Of a DNA stretch of 64,000 nucleotides, positions 34,703 to 42,822 are shown one piece after another (the first letter of the stretch is position 1; each line of letters opens with the position of its first letter). This DNA comes from Pararhizobium sp. YC-54 (GTDB lineage: Bacteria > Pseudomonadota > Alphaproteobacteria > Rhizobiales > Rhizobiaceae), in contig NZ_JAOYTH010000002.1 of NCBI RefSeq assembly GCF_025847205.1, positions 454,952 to 518,951 on the forward strand, read 5' to 3'. A program made the position numbers and the translations under genes. The notes below the pieces were generated by a model that saw only the letters and a program-made list of their open reading frames with translations, did not search any database and was not told the DNA's origin.

Positions 34703-35341
34703 TCAGGCCAGCGATACCCATCCCTGCCAGGCCGTCAGCGCCGCCACGGCGATCAGCACCACGCCGACTGCCTTGCCGATGATCGCGGTTGCGCGCGGGC
34801 TGGCGACGATGACATCGCGGCTGCGGCCGGCGGCAAGCGCCAGGCCGCCATAGACGGCAAGCTGGGTCGCCGAGATCATGATCGCCATGATCAGCACCTG
34901 CGACCACAGCGGCCCGAACTGAGGCTTCAGGAACTGCGGGTAGACGGCGAGCATGAACAGATAGGCCTTGGGATTGAGAATGCTGGTCAAGGCGCCGCGC
35001 CTAAAACTCGTCCAGAGCGACGACCGGGCGCCCGGCTCGACCGAGGCGATGGCAATGCTGCTGCGGGCGAGCGACAGGCCGATCCAGGCGATATAGGCAG
35101 CGCCTGCGAGCAACAGCACGTTGAACAGCTGCGGCACCAGGTGCAGGAGGAATCCGACGCCGAGCGCTGCATAAAGCGTGTGGAAGACACCGCCCGCCAT
35201 GATGCCGGCCGTTGCCGTCAGGCCCGACGCCCGGCCGCCGGTCAGCGCATTGGCCATGACGAAGACCATGTCCATGCCCGGCACGATGATGATGCCGAAA
35301 AGGAGGGTGAAGAACAGCCAGAGGTTTTCCGCGTAGGTCAT
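34703..35341 (-). CDS. LysE family amino-acid exporter
   Basis: A 212-residue inner-membrane transporter of the LysE/RhtB superfamily with six hydrophobic segments. Signatures are the early IIIVPGMDMVFVMANALTGG, and GALTSILNPKAYLFMLAVYP in the middle, the most conserved LysE block. ATG 35341 gives the usual N-terminus (MTYAENLWLFF). It is divergent from a WYL-type regulator with an 18 bp palindrome between them, so that regulator may control it. The exported substrate cannot be told. Confidence 0.92.
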   Translation of the reverse strand: MTYAENLWLFFTLLFGIIIVPGMDMVFVMANALTGGRASGLTATAGIMAGGVFHTLYAALGVGFLLHLVPQLFNVLLLAGAAYIAWIGLSLARSSIAIASVEPGARSSLWTSFRRGALTSILNPKAYLFMLAVYPQFLKPQFGPLWSQVLIMAIMISATQLAVYGGLALAAGRSRDVIVASPRATAIIGKAVGVVLIAVAALTAWQGWVSLA

Positions 35342-35429
35342 GTCAGTTGTCCGTTTATCCAGAAGGTGATTGCCATAGGCACAACGCTTGTTTTTCAATC
35401 GTTTGCCTGTGTGTTATATCCTCCCCCAA

Positions 35430-35447
35430 CTGACAGGGTCCTGTCAG
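35430..35447. promoter_or_regulatory. Palindromic operator between LysE and YafY-type regulator
   Basis: CTGACAGGGTCCTGTCAG, an exact 18-base inverted repeat with two central bases, lies 32 bases before the regulator start and 88 bases before the exporter start. Confidence 0.7.
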
Positions 35448-35479
35448 GAGCGTTTCACTTGACGACGAAAAGGTGGCCC

Positions 35480-36184
35480 ATGCGCAAGGCGTCGCGACTG
35501 TTCGAGATCATCCAGATCCTGCGGCTGGCGGTACGGCCGGTAACGGCGGCGCAGATCGCCGAAAACCTCGAAGTGACCGTCCGCTCGATCTACCGGGATA
35601 TCGCAGCCCTGCAGGCGATGCGGGTGCCGATCGAGGGCGGGCGCGGCATCGGCTATATCCTGCGCCCCGGCTTCGACCTGCCGCCGCTGATGTTTTCGAT
35701 CGAGGAAACGGAGGCGATCGTGCTGGCGCTGGCGCTACTTGAGCGCACCGGCGACGAGGAATTGAAGGAGGCGGCCAAGCGCGTCAACCAGAAGATCGCC
35801 GGCGCGATGCCGCCGCCGCTGCGCCAGACACTGCGCTCCAACGCGCTGCATGCCTGGGGAACGATCGCGCCGCCGCCCTCCGGGCTGGACCTTGCCATGG
35901 TGCGCCGGGCAATCCGCGACGAGCAGAAACTGTTACTCGACTACCGCGACGAATTCGGCCGCGCCAGCGAACGCACCATCCGGCCCCTGGCGCTGATCTA
36001 CTATTCCGCCACGGCCGTCGTGGTCGCCTGGTGCGAACTGCGCCAGGCCATCCGCAATTTTCGCGCCGACCGGGTGGAGAATTGCGAGATGACGAAGGAA
36101 CATTTTCGCGGCGAAGGCGACGGGTTGCGAGACCTGTGGGTCAGGGGATGGCGGGCGAACGCCGGGAGCGGTGTGGTCGCGTAG
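35480..36184 (+). CDS. YafY/DeoR-type HTH regulator with WYL domain
   Basis: A 234-residue regulator. The N-terminal winged helix (RKASRLFEIIQILRLAVRPV, TAAQIAENLEVTVRSIYRDI and GGRGIGYILRPGFDLPPLMF) is typical of the YafY group. The C-terminal half is a WYL domain (LDYRDEFGRASERTIRPLAL ... AWCELRQAIRNFRADRV). ATG 35480 has AGGTGG close upstream; the frame continues to 35141 through antisense lysE. It is divergent from the LysE exporter, with a shared palindrome. Confidence 0.9.
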   Translation: MRKASRLFEIIQILRLAVRPVTAAQIAENLEVTVRSIYRDIAALQAMRVPIEGGRGIGYILRPGFDLPPLMFSIEETEAIVLALALLERTGDEELKEAAKRVNQKIAGAMPPPLRQTLRSNALHAWGTIAPPPSGLDLAMVRRAIRDEQKLLLDYRDEFGRASERTIRPLALIYYSATAVVVAWCELRQAIRNFRADRVENCEMTKEHFRGEGDGLRDLWVRGWRANAGSGVVA

Positions 36185-36499
36185 AACGACGGCCAAAGTC
36201 AGTGGTCATGGCGCAGGGCGGCAATGGTCAATTCGTTTGTGATCACAGCGGATATCCTCTGGACAAGGACATCATCTATGTTCCACATCAAAGTATCTAA
36301 CTCATCTGGAGCATGTCATCGGCCAACTCTTGGAGTAAACCCATCATCAACGTATCAATCGGTGATGCTTTTTTTTCGTTTCAACGCAATCACCGGTTTG
36401 TTCAAAAATTTTCAATATAATTAGATTATTATATTGACTATATTGTAGCTCGCAAGCTACTTAATTCGTATTTTAGTTTTATTGTAAGGATTAAATCGT
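36185..36499. other. AT-rich intergenic region before the RTX gene
   Basis: About 315 bases, very AT-rich from 36360 to 36500, without a gene. A small hairpin GTAGCT/AGCTAC lies near 36446. It presumably holds the promoter of the RTX gene; AAGGA near 36486 serves as ribosome site. Confidence 0.5.
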
Positions 36500-37828
36500 A
36501 TGGCTATCTACAAATTTTACATGCCGGGCGGAAAATATCCTGGCCAATATCTCCCAAACCATTGGGCTACTGATTATAACCCCACACTTGGGGAACTTCT
36601 TGACGACGGTTACTACCAGAATCGCTCTGCCAGCGGGGCGACATACGTCATGACCAATGGCGTCAAGCTCATTATCTCCGGTTCGAATCTGAGCTATTCG
36701 CAAGGTGCGCCGGCAGGGGGCACAATAACGGCATTGAAGCTCGTCGATGCTAAAACAGGATCGGTTATTCAATCTGTCACGGGTCTTTCCTGGTCAGGAA
36801 AGAGTTTCACCAGCGCGGTCAATGCCGGCGATCCCTATTTCACAGAATCCGTTGCGTTGAGCGGCAATGACACGCTTTATGGTTCTGCGGGCGGGGACGA
36901 ACTCTGGGGCAATGGCGGCAACGACATCCTGAACGGTGGAACGGGCGGTGACAACCTTGTCGGAGGCCGCGGCAAAGACACTTACGACGGCGGAACGAGC
37001 GCAGGCAGCATCGATCAGTTGGACTTTGAAGATACCTACTATGATGCCATGGGCGCCCATGGCGTGACAGTGAACATGTCGACGGGCAAGGCGATTGATC
37101 CTTGGGGAAACGCCGAAACCTTTAAAAACATCGAGCGTATAAAGGGCACGCAGTTCGTCGACAAAATCACCGGCTCCTTGAATGACGACCAGTTCCGGCC
37201 ACTGGGTGGAAAGGACATCGTGGACGGGGGGAGCGGCAAGGACACCATTCGTTACGATCGCGATACCCAGCATAACGGAAATGCGGGTGTGTCTGTGGAT
37301 CTCGCGGCCGGCTACGGAATTGATGGCTTTGGTGCTACGGACACTCTCAGGAATATCGAGAATGTCGTTGGCACGCGTTATGCGGATAAAATTACGGGGA
37401 ACGCGGGCGCAAATGCATTGAAGGCCGATCGTGGCAACGACGTTTTGAAAGGTAATGAAGGCACAGACCGCCTGTTCGGAGAAGCCGGCGCCGACAAACT
37501 CTATGGGGGTTCGGGGAACGACGCTTTTGTCTATGAAAGCCTTTCGCATTCCACAACGGCAGCGAGTGGACGCGATACAATCTTTGACCTCGTGACAGGA
37601 GACAAGATTGACCTCAGCATCATCGATGCAAACACAGGACTATCTGGAAATCAGGCCTTCAACTTTATCGGAACAAAGGCGTTTAGCGGTCAGCCCGGTG
37701 AGCTTCGCTATGTCAAGCAAACAGCAGGCACATATATTTCCGCAGATGTAAACGGTGACAGGAATGCCGACTTCGCAATCCAACTTGACGATGCGATGTC
37801 ACTGACCAAAGGTTACTTTGTCCTTTAA
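36500..37828 (+). CDS. RTX calcium-binding secreted protein
   Basis: A 442-residue protein with glycine-rich nonapeptide repeats that bind Ca2+: GNDTLYGSAGGDELWGNGGN continues into DILNGGTGGDNLVGGRGKD (about 122-160), and GNDVLKGNEGTDRLFGEAGA into DKLYGGSGNDAF (about 313-344). A C-terminal serralysin-like end (GDKIDLSIIDAN ... ADFAIQLDDAMSLTKGYFVL) is a type I secretion signal of this class. No protease HExxH is present and the first 110 residues are unknown, so the role may be structural or adhesive. GC is lower than in neighbours, suggesting a different history. No type I exporter genes are adjacent. Confidence 0.9.
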   Translation: MAIYKFYMPGGKYPGQYLPNHWATDYNPTLGELLDDGYYQNRSASGATYVMTNGVKLIISGSNLSYSQGAPAGGTITALKLVDAKTGSVIQSVTGLSWSGKSFTSAVNAGDPYFTESVALSGNDTLYGSAGGDELWGNGGNDILNGGTGGDNLVGGRGKDTYDGGTSAGSIDQLDFEDTYYDAMGAHGVTVNMSTGKAIDPWGNAETFKNIERIKGTQFVDKITGSLNDDQFRPLGGKDIVDGGSGKDTIRYDRDTQHNGNAGVSVDLAAGYGIDGFGATDTLRNIENVVGTRYADKITGNAGANALKADRGNDVLKGNEGTDRLFGEAGADKLYGGSGNDAFVYESLSHSTTAASGRDTIFDLVTGDKIDLSIIDANTGLSGNQAFNFIGTKAFSGQPGELRYVKQTAGTYISADVNGDRNADFAIQLDDAMSLTKGYFVL

Positions 37829-37846
37829 AAAAATGATGGCGATTTG

Positions 37847-37875
37847 AAGCCGCCGCAGAGGCGTGGCGGCGGCTT
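37847..37875 (+). terminator. Terminator hairpin after the RTX gene
   Basis: AAGCCGCCGC (37847-37856) pairs with GCGGCGGCTT (37866-37875), 18 bases past the stop codon. Confidence 0.65.
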
Positions 37876-37977
37876 GCCAAAAATCATCACGCCAGCATCC
37901 TGTGATTATAGTTTCGAAGGGAGACATAGCCGCGAGGCAACTGTTGTTGCCCCACCCTTGTGTTATTTTGGCTAAAG

Positions 37978-38208
37978 TTATCTCCGAACCCCGTGCGCAG
38001 GTCCCTCTTCCTTGACTTCACGCGGTGTCGGGGTGGTGATCACGCCATGGTCCGGGTCGTGCACATCCTGGCCTTTCGAGCCGTCGGCAGCGGTTGCCCG
38101 CTCATGCTCGCGGCTGTCGCGTAGCGTCTGGCGAAGGCTCGTTGCCTCATCGATAAGGGCAGTCAGTTCCTGTTCGGACATGTCGGATAGATCAAAAGTC
38201 GTCGCCAC
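37978..38208 (-). CDS. Small hydrophilic protein of unknown function
   Basis: A 76-residue, highly charged protein (DLSDMSEQELTALIDEATSL followed by RQTLRDSREHERATAADGSK) with a predicted N-terminal helix and a disordered, Pro/Thr-rich C-terminus. I do not recognise the family. The GTG start at 38208 has a perfect AAGGAGG five bases upstream, which is the main evidence that it is real. It stands alone between the RTX gene and the phosphoesterase gene. Confidence 0.65.
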   Translation of the reverse strand: MATTFDLSDMSEQELTALIDEATSLRQTLRDSREHERATAADGSKGQDVHDPDHGVITTPTPREVKEEGPAHGVRR

Positions 38209-38311
38209 GGTGGCCTCCTTGGCTGGATTGGACCCATGCTAAACGCACAACTTGGCAAATCGGCCCATGGCACCGGCAAATTTAATTGAGATGGGAAGGA
38301 TGGGCACGCGC

Positions 38312-39166
38312 CTATGCCGCGATCCGCAGCACCCTGCTCTCTTCCCGCCCAAACCCTTCGATCTCGATCCGGTCGGCAAAAACGTCGACGATCGCAAAGG
38401 TGTTTTCATCCGGAGTATCGACCATGCCCTTGAATGTCACAAATGGGCGGCCATCGACCTCACCGAAATTGCCGTCGTGGTTGTGGCCGCAGAAATAGCC
38501 GCGGAAACAGGCAAAACCCGTGAGCAGATCAACGATGCGCTCGCTGTCCCACATGTTGTGGCTGTTGGGTGGAAGGACGGGATAGTGGCCAAGGACGAGG
38601 ACGGCCTCCCCATCGGCCTCCGCCTTTTCCATAAGCTGGGTCAGCCACTTAAATTGCGCCTCGCTCAGCGAGCCGTTCCAGGATTGCGCGTTGATGGCGC
38701 CTTCGGCCGCAAGCGCGCTCAGCCGTTCCGCTGCCAGCGCAGTGCGCGGATCATCTGACTGTGCGGAAAAGGTGCTGACATCGCTGCCGTCAAGCACGGC
38801 GAAGCGCCAGTTGCGTATGGCGAAATCATAATAGCGGCCGGCCACGCCGAGCCGGCCGGCAACCGCGCCCAGATGTTCCGGCGCAACTGCGAAATCATGA
38901 TTGCCGAGCAGGAACAGGCACTTGTGGCGCAGCGTCTCGTAGACCGGCAGGATATCGTCGAAGCTTTTCCAGTCGCGGTCGATGATATCGCCGAGCGTCA
39001 TGACGAAATCGAGTTCAGTGTCGTTGAACACGGCAATGGCATCGCTGAGCTTGGTGAGGCTGCGGAGATAATGGCGGTTCATCGCCTCATGCGGCTGGAT
39101 ATCGGCATATTGCGGATCGGCGACGATGCCGAAGCGGAGGATGGGCGTTTCGATCTCATTTTGCAT
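38312..39166 (-). CDS. Metallophosphoesterase (ADPRibase-Mn/CDP-alcohol pyrophosphatase-like)
   Basis: A 284-residue calcineurin-like phosphoesterase. All metal-binding blocks are present: GIVADPQYAD (10-22), TLGDIIDRD (about 57-65), LLGNHDF (about 86-92), VLGHYPVLPP and CGHNHDGNFGEV. The DPQYAD variant is typical of Mn-dependent ADP-ribose/CDP-alcohol diphosphatases, so a nucleotide-diphosphate substrate is likely but not certain. No signal peptide is seen. Structured element B begins ten bases upstream of the start codon. Confidence 0.9.
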   Translation of the reverse strand: MQNEIETPILRFGIVADPQYADIQPHEAMNRHYLRSLTKLSDAIAVFNDTELDFVMTLGDIIDRDWKSFDDILPVYETLRHKCLFLLGNHDFAVAPEHLGAVAGRLGVAGRYYDFAIRNWRFAVLDGSDVSTFSAQSDDPRTALAAERLSALAAEGAINAQSWNGSLSEAQFKWLTQLMEKAEADGEAVLVLGHYPVLPPNSHNMWDSERIVDLLTGFACFRGYFCGHNHDGNFGEVDGRPFVTFKGMVDTPDENTFAIVDVFADRIEIEGFGREESRVLRIAA

Positions 39167-39175
39167 GGCGCCTGC

Positions 39176-39448
39176 CTAGAGCCTCGTACAATAAATGAGG
39201 CGCATTCTGTTGTCTCAAATCGGCCGATCCACCAGAAGGACGGCGCGGAGCGATGCCGCCCCATCGGTCAAGCCGTCCGACGCCGTGGGCGGCCGATTTC
39301 AGACAACCCCGAGGGCCGGATGCTTTTTTGTCAGGAAACGGGCTTTTGTCTCGAACGTACCTGCTTGGTATGCCCTTCGACAAAAGCCCGTTTCCTGACA
39401 AAAAATCCTTCCGGCAGAATGCACCTCATTTATCGTACGAGGCTCTAG
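39176..39448. repeat. Structured palindromic intergenic element B
   Basis: About 273 bp with 34-base terminal inverted repeats (39176-39209 and 39415-39448, two mismatches; left begins CTAGAGCCTCGTACAATAAA). Nested inside are a 17-base stem (39210-39226 with 39290-39306), a core hairpin (39238-39278) and a perfect 27-base arm pair (39324-39350 with 39379-39405). The core is GGACGGC, GCGGAG, CGATG/CATCG, GTCAA, GCCGTCC. Layout and core loop match element A at 22484-22747, with all stem sequences different. Confidence 0.85.
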
Positions 39449-39529
39449 AACCGGTCTGTGACAACCGCGTGACATCTGACGGGCAGGACGACCAGCCGCA
39501 GGCCAGCGGCCCGATCAGCCAAACGAAAA

Positions 39530-39554
39530 CACCCGGCGCTTTTGGCGCCGGGTG
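39530..39554 (-). terminator. Terminator of sodB
   Basis: CACCCGGCGC (39530-39539) pairs with GCGCCGGGTG (39545-39554). On the minus strand a short U run follows. It is 29 bases past the sodB stop. Confidence 0.75.
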
Positions 39555-39582
39555 CAAATCTGCAGCAAGATAAAAGGGTTGC

Positions 39583-40182
39583 TTACGCAGCGGCTTCGTA
39601 AAGCTCGAGCACGTAATCCCAGTTGATCAGGCTGTCGACGAAGGCTTCGAGGTACTTCGGACGGGCATTGCGGTAGTCGATATAGTAGGAATGTTCCCAG
39701 ACATCGACGCCGAGGATCGGCGCTGCGCCGTGAACCAGCGGGTTTTCGCCGTTCGGGGTCTTGGAGATTTCAAGCTTGCCGCCCTTGACCGAGAGCCAGG
39801 CCCAGCCCGAGCCGAACTGTCCGGTTCCGGCCGCGATGAAATCGGCGCGGAACTTGTCGTAGCCGCCGAGATCGGACTTGATGGCCGCGTCGAGCTTGGC
39901 CGGCAGCTGCGTGCCGCCGCCGCCCTTCTTCATCCACTTCCAGAAGTGAAGGTGGTTGTAGTGCTGGCCGGCATTGTTGAACAGCGGCTGGTTGGTGCCG
40001 TAGGACTTCTTGACGATTTCTTCCAGCGACAGGCCGGAGAGACCAGCTTCTTCTGCAAGCTTGTTGCCGTTGGTCACGTAAGCAAGGTGATGCTTGTCGT
40101 GGTGATACTCGAGCGTTTCGCGCGACATATAGGGCGCCAGTGCATCGTAGTCGTAAGGCAGGTTCGGCAATTCGAAAGCCAT
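39583..40182 (-). CDS. sodB: Superoxide dismutase, iron type
   Basis: Converts superoxide to oxygen and hydrogen peroxide in the cytoplasm. The 199-residue protein has the four metal ligands of the Fe/Mn family: H27 (LEYHHDKHH), H77 (AGQHYNHLHFW), D160 and H164 (DVWEHSYYIDYRN). Q73 in AGQHYNH fits the iron-type position for the active-site Gln. Length is normal. An AGGAG ribosome site and a clear terminator frame it as a single gene. Confidence 0.94.
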   Translation of the reverse strand: MAFELPNLPYDYDALAPYMSRETLEYHHDKHHLAYVTNGNKLAEEAGLSGLSLEEIVKKSYGTNQPLFNNAGQHYNHLHFWKWMKKGGGGTQLPAKLDAAIKSDLGGYDKFRADFIAAGTGQFGSGWAWLSVKGGKLEISKTPNGENPLVHGAAPILGVDVWEHSYYIDYRNARPKYLEAFVDSLINWDYVLELYEAAA

Positions 40183-40428
40183 GGTGGTATCTCCTCTTGT
40201 TGGCGGGATCCATGAAAGCCGGGTTGGAATTCATGAAAGAAATCTGTGAGGCGGAACATAGGGACCACCGCCGCAACAGGCAACCGCCGCCATGCCAAAT
40301 TTCGCTACAGTCATGGAAAATACTTCTCGACCGCGAATGTTCCGCAGTGTCGAAGCGGGCACAGAATGGACATGATCCTTCGACAGGGTCGCACACGAAC
40401 CGCCTGATCAATAACCCGAGGAAACCAG

Positions 40429-40758
40429 ATGCCTTTTCACCACCGGTCGGCCTTGCTCGCCCTCATCGCTGCCACGCTGACGCCGGGCGCCGCTTTCGCG
40501 TCCTCGGACGAGGCCTGGGAAGCCATGCGCGCCGATGTTTCGGCCAAATGCATTCAGGCTGCGGCCGGATCGATCGAGGCACCGGCCGCCGTGGTCGACC
40601 CCTTCGGATCGGAAAGTTTTGGGCTGGCGCTGGTCAGCGGCAAGCCGAAGGGCGCCGATGGCAAAATCAGCCAGATTTGTGTCTACAACAAGCAGACCAA
40701 GACGGTGGAACTGGGCGGCGAGCTGACGGACGAGATGCTCGGCGCACCGGTAAAATGA
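40429..40758 (+). CDS. Small exported protein of unknown function
   Basis: A 109-residue protein with a signal peptide (RSALLALIAATLTPGAAFA, cleaved before SSDEAWE). The mature part is about 85 residues, with two Cys (SAKCIQAA and SQICVYNKQTK) that could form a disulfide. I do not recognise a named family, though similar periplasmic proteins are common in rhizobia. A GAGGAAA site precedes the ATG. It is divergent from sodB and about 80 bases upstream of the DapA-family gene. Confidence 0.78.
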   Translation: MPFHHRSALLALIAATLTPGAAFASSDEAWEAMRADVSAKCIQAAAGSIEAPAAVVDPFGSESFGLALVSGKPKGADGKISQICVYNKQTKTVELGGELTDEMLGAPVK

Positions 40759-40841
40759 CACCGGGACAATCCCGGCGTTGACCTGCGAAGGCCATGCCTT
40801 CACAGCTTGAGGATCAACCTTCTCCAGCGCAGAGACCCGAT

Positions 40842-41732
40842 ATGCTGTTTCATGGCCTGTCCGCCTTCCCGATCACCCCTGCCGATGCGGCTGGCCGCGT
40901 CGATACCGATGCGCTGGGCGGCCTGCTCAAGCGCATCGACAAGGCCGGCGCCGACTCGGTCGGCCTGCTTGGCAGCACCGGCTCCTATATGTATCTCAGC
41001 CGGGCGGAGAAACGGCGCGCCATCGAGACCGCCGCCGATTGCCTTGGTGGCCGCACGCCCGTCATCGTTGGTGTCGGGGCGCTGCGCACGGACGAATCGA
41101 TTGCACTGGCACGCGATGCACGGGATGCCGGTGCGCAAGGGCTCCTGCTGGCGCCGGTCTCCTACACGCCGCTTTCAGATAACGAAGTGTTCGAGCATTT
41201 TTCCGCTGTCGCCGCAGCAACGGACCTTCCACTCTGCGTCTACAACAATCCCGGCACGACGCATTTTTCCATCAGCAATGCGCTGCTGGCCCGTCTTTCA
41301 GCCATTCCCTCCATCGTCGCCGTGAAAAATCCGGCGCTCCCGGCGGCCGACATGCCGGCAGCCCATCGGGCGACGCTTGATTCCGTTCCCGCCGGTTTCG
41401 CCGTCGGCTATAGCGGCGACTGGCTGGTGACTGAGGCTATCCTTGCGGGCGGCGCTGCCTGGTACAGCGTCATCGCCGGCATTCTGCCGGAACCCTGCGT
41501 CAAGCTGATGCGGGCGGCTGAGAATGGTGATCGCGCGGAGGTGGAGCGCATCAACGCGCTTTTCGAACCGTTCTGGGCGCTGTTTCGCGAATTGAGCAGC
41601 TACCGCGTCGTTCATGCGGTGGCCAACCTGCTGGAACTCAGCGCCTACGACCCGCCGCGCCCGATCTTTCCGCTTTCGCCCGCCGACCGGCAAAGGGTGA
41701 AGGCTGCGCTTGACGTTTTGGCGGCAGTCTAG
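40842..41732 (+). CDS. Dihydrodipicolinate synthase (DapA) family lyase/aldolase
   Basis: A 296-residue TIM-barrel enzyme of the DapA/NAL superfamily, which condenses or cleaves pyruvate-type compounds through a Schiff base. LSAFPITPADAAGRVDTDAL starts the barrel, SVGLLGSTGSYMYLS is the substrate loop, the catalytic Tyr lies in CVYNNPGTTHFS and the Schiff-base Lys in IVAVKNPA. It is not the housekeeping DapA, since the GTTGE motif is replaced by GSTGS, so the substrate is open. ATG 40842 matches the family N-terminus; ATG 40794 is a longer alternative. Confidence 0.9.
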   Translation: MLFHGLSAFPITPADAAGRVDTDALGGLLKRIDKAGADSVGLLGSTGSYMYLSRAEKRRAIETAADCLGGRTPVIVGVGALRTDESIALARDARDAGAQGLLLAPVSYTPLSDNEVFEHFSAVAAATDLPLCVYNNPGTTHFSISNALLARLSAIPSIVAVKNPALPAADMPAAHRATLDSVPAGFAVGYSGDWLVTEAILAGGAAWYSVIAGILPEPCVKLMRAAENGDRAEVERINALFEPFWALFRELSSYRVVHAVANLLELSAYDPPRPIFPLSPADRQRVKAALDVLAAV

Positions 41733-41800
41733 CTGCGCGGCCTCACGAGCGCTGCGCGTCACGTGTGACGCGCATAGTGACGTATTTCTGCGCTGGGATT

Positions 41801-41918
41801 GCCCCTCACCCTAACCCTCTCCCCGCACGCGGGGAGAGGGTTAGGGTGAGGGAGATGGCCGCTTATTCCTTCTCCCCGTCAAAACGGGGAGAAGTGGCCG
41901 ACAGGCCGGATGAGGGGC
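41801..41918. repeat. RIME-type intergenic palindromic repeat, copy 2 (inverted)
   Basis: About 118 bp bounded by GCCCCTC and GAGGGGC, inverted relative to copy 1 at 2298-2412. It contains a perfect 24-base-arm palindrome (41803-41826 with 41829-41852) built on CCCTAACCCTCTCCCCGC, and a smaller one TTCTCCCCGT/ACGGGGAGAA. The rest of the gap to 42129 shows no gene. Confidence 0.78.
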
Positions 41919-42129
41919 GCTCACTTGCCGGGCGAAACCTTGAGGAGCATGGCTGCCCGGCGCATTGCCCTTTTAAGGCGAGCTGCCCTAGGATTTCGAT
42001 TGCGCTGGCTGCATGAACATATCAAAATCCCATAAGTCCGCAGTCACCCGGCGCATTTCCGGACAGCAAGAGACAGCGGACCGGCTGATTTTTCTATGCA
42101 TTGATCATTATCATCCAGGGGGAAATTTT

Positions 42130-42636
42130 ATGGCCAACCCGTTGTCCACGCTCGGCATCGTTCATACCGTCATCAGCGTCGTGCCCATCATCGCCGGTCT
42201 CTACGGCTTTTCGAAATATGCGGCGATCGTTCCGAAATCCAATTCCGGCCGGATCTACATCATCACGCTGTTTTTATCGGCGATCACCTCGTTCGGCCTG
42301 TCCAGCACCGGCGGTTTCAATGCAGGCCATGCGATCGGCATCATGGCCATGCTCGCGGTGATCTTCTCCATCTTCATCGGCAAGCTCGGCTGGTTCGGCC
42401 GGCTCAACCGCTATCTGCAGGCCCTGTCGATGTCGTTCACCTTCTTCCTGCTGATGATCCCCGGCATCAACGAGACCCTGTCGCGGCTGCCGCCATCAAG
42501 CCCGATCGGCAATGGTCCCGACTCGCCGCCGGTACAGACGGTCACCGCCATCTGGGCCGGTATCTTCCTTTTTGGTATCTGTCTTCAGGCGTGGACGATG
42601 CACCGCCGCTCAGGCTCGGGCGCCCTGCCGGCCTGA
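42130..42636 (+). CDS. Integral membrane protein of unknown function
   Basis: A 168-residue protein with four hydrophobic segments (LGIVHTVISVVPIIAGLYGF; GRIYIITLFLSAITSFGLSS; HAIGIMAMLAVIFSIFIGKL; TVTAIWAGIFLFGICLQAW) and a helix LQALSMSFTFFLLMIPGINE between the last two. I do not recognise a named family; the pattern is like DUF2306-type or other small four-helix membrane proteins. The frame opens at 42013, but ATG 42130 has GGGGGAAA upstream. It precedes the membrane coiled-coil/protease pair by 186 bases and may or may not be linked to it. Confidence 0.75.
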   Translation: MANPLSTLGIVHTVISVVPIIAGLYGFSKYAAIVPKSNSGRIYIITLFLSAITSFGLSSTGGFNAGHAIGIMAMLAVIFSIFIGKLGWFGRLNRYLQALSMSFTFFLLMIPGINETLSRLPPSSPIGNGPDSPPVQTVTAIWAGIFLFGICLQAWTMHRRSGSGALPA

Positions 42637-42822
42637 GAACATCGAGCCGCGTGTCTTTCATGACGCGCAAAAATCGCTGTAGCACTTTAAATTTGCTGCA
42701 TAATTTTTTCTCTTACATCGATTCCGGTTTAAGGAATTATGCAGTAAGGCCTCCGCTCGAATTAGCCTTGATTTCGCCGGTATTTTAAGGGTTTGTTAAG
42801 CCACCCCAGCCGGAGAAACACC

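Noticed and set aside
41801..41918. Palindromic repeats as a possible CRISPR array
   Set aside because: There are only single copies with internal palindromes, no regular spacers and no cas genes; they fit RIME-type elements.
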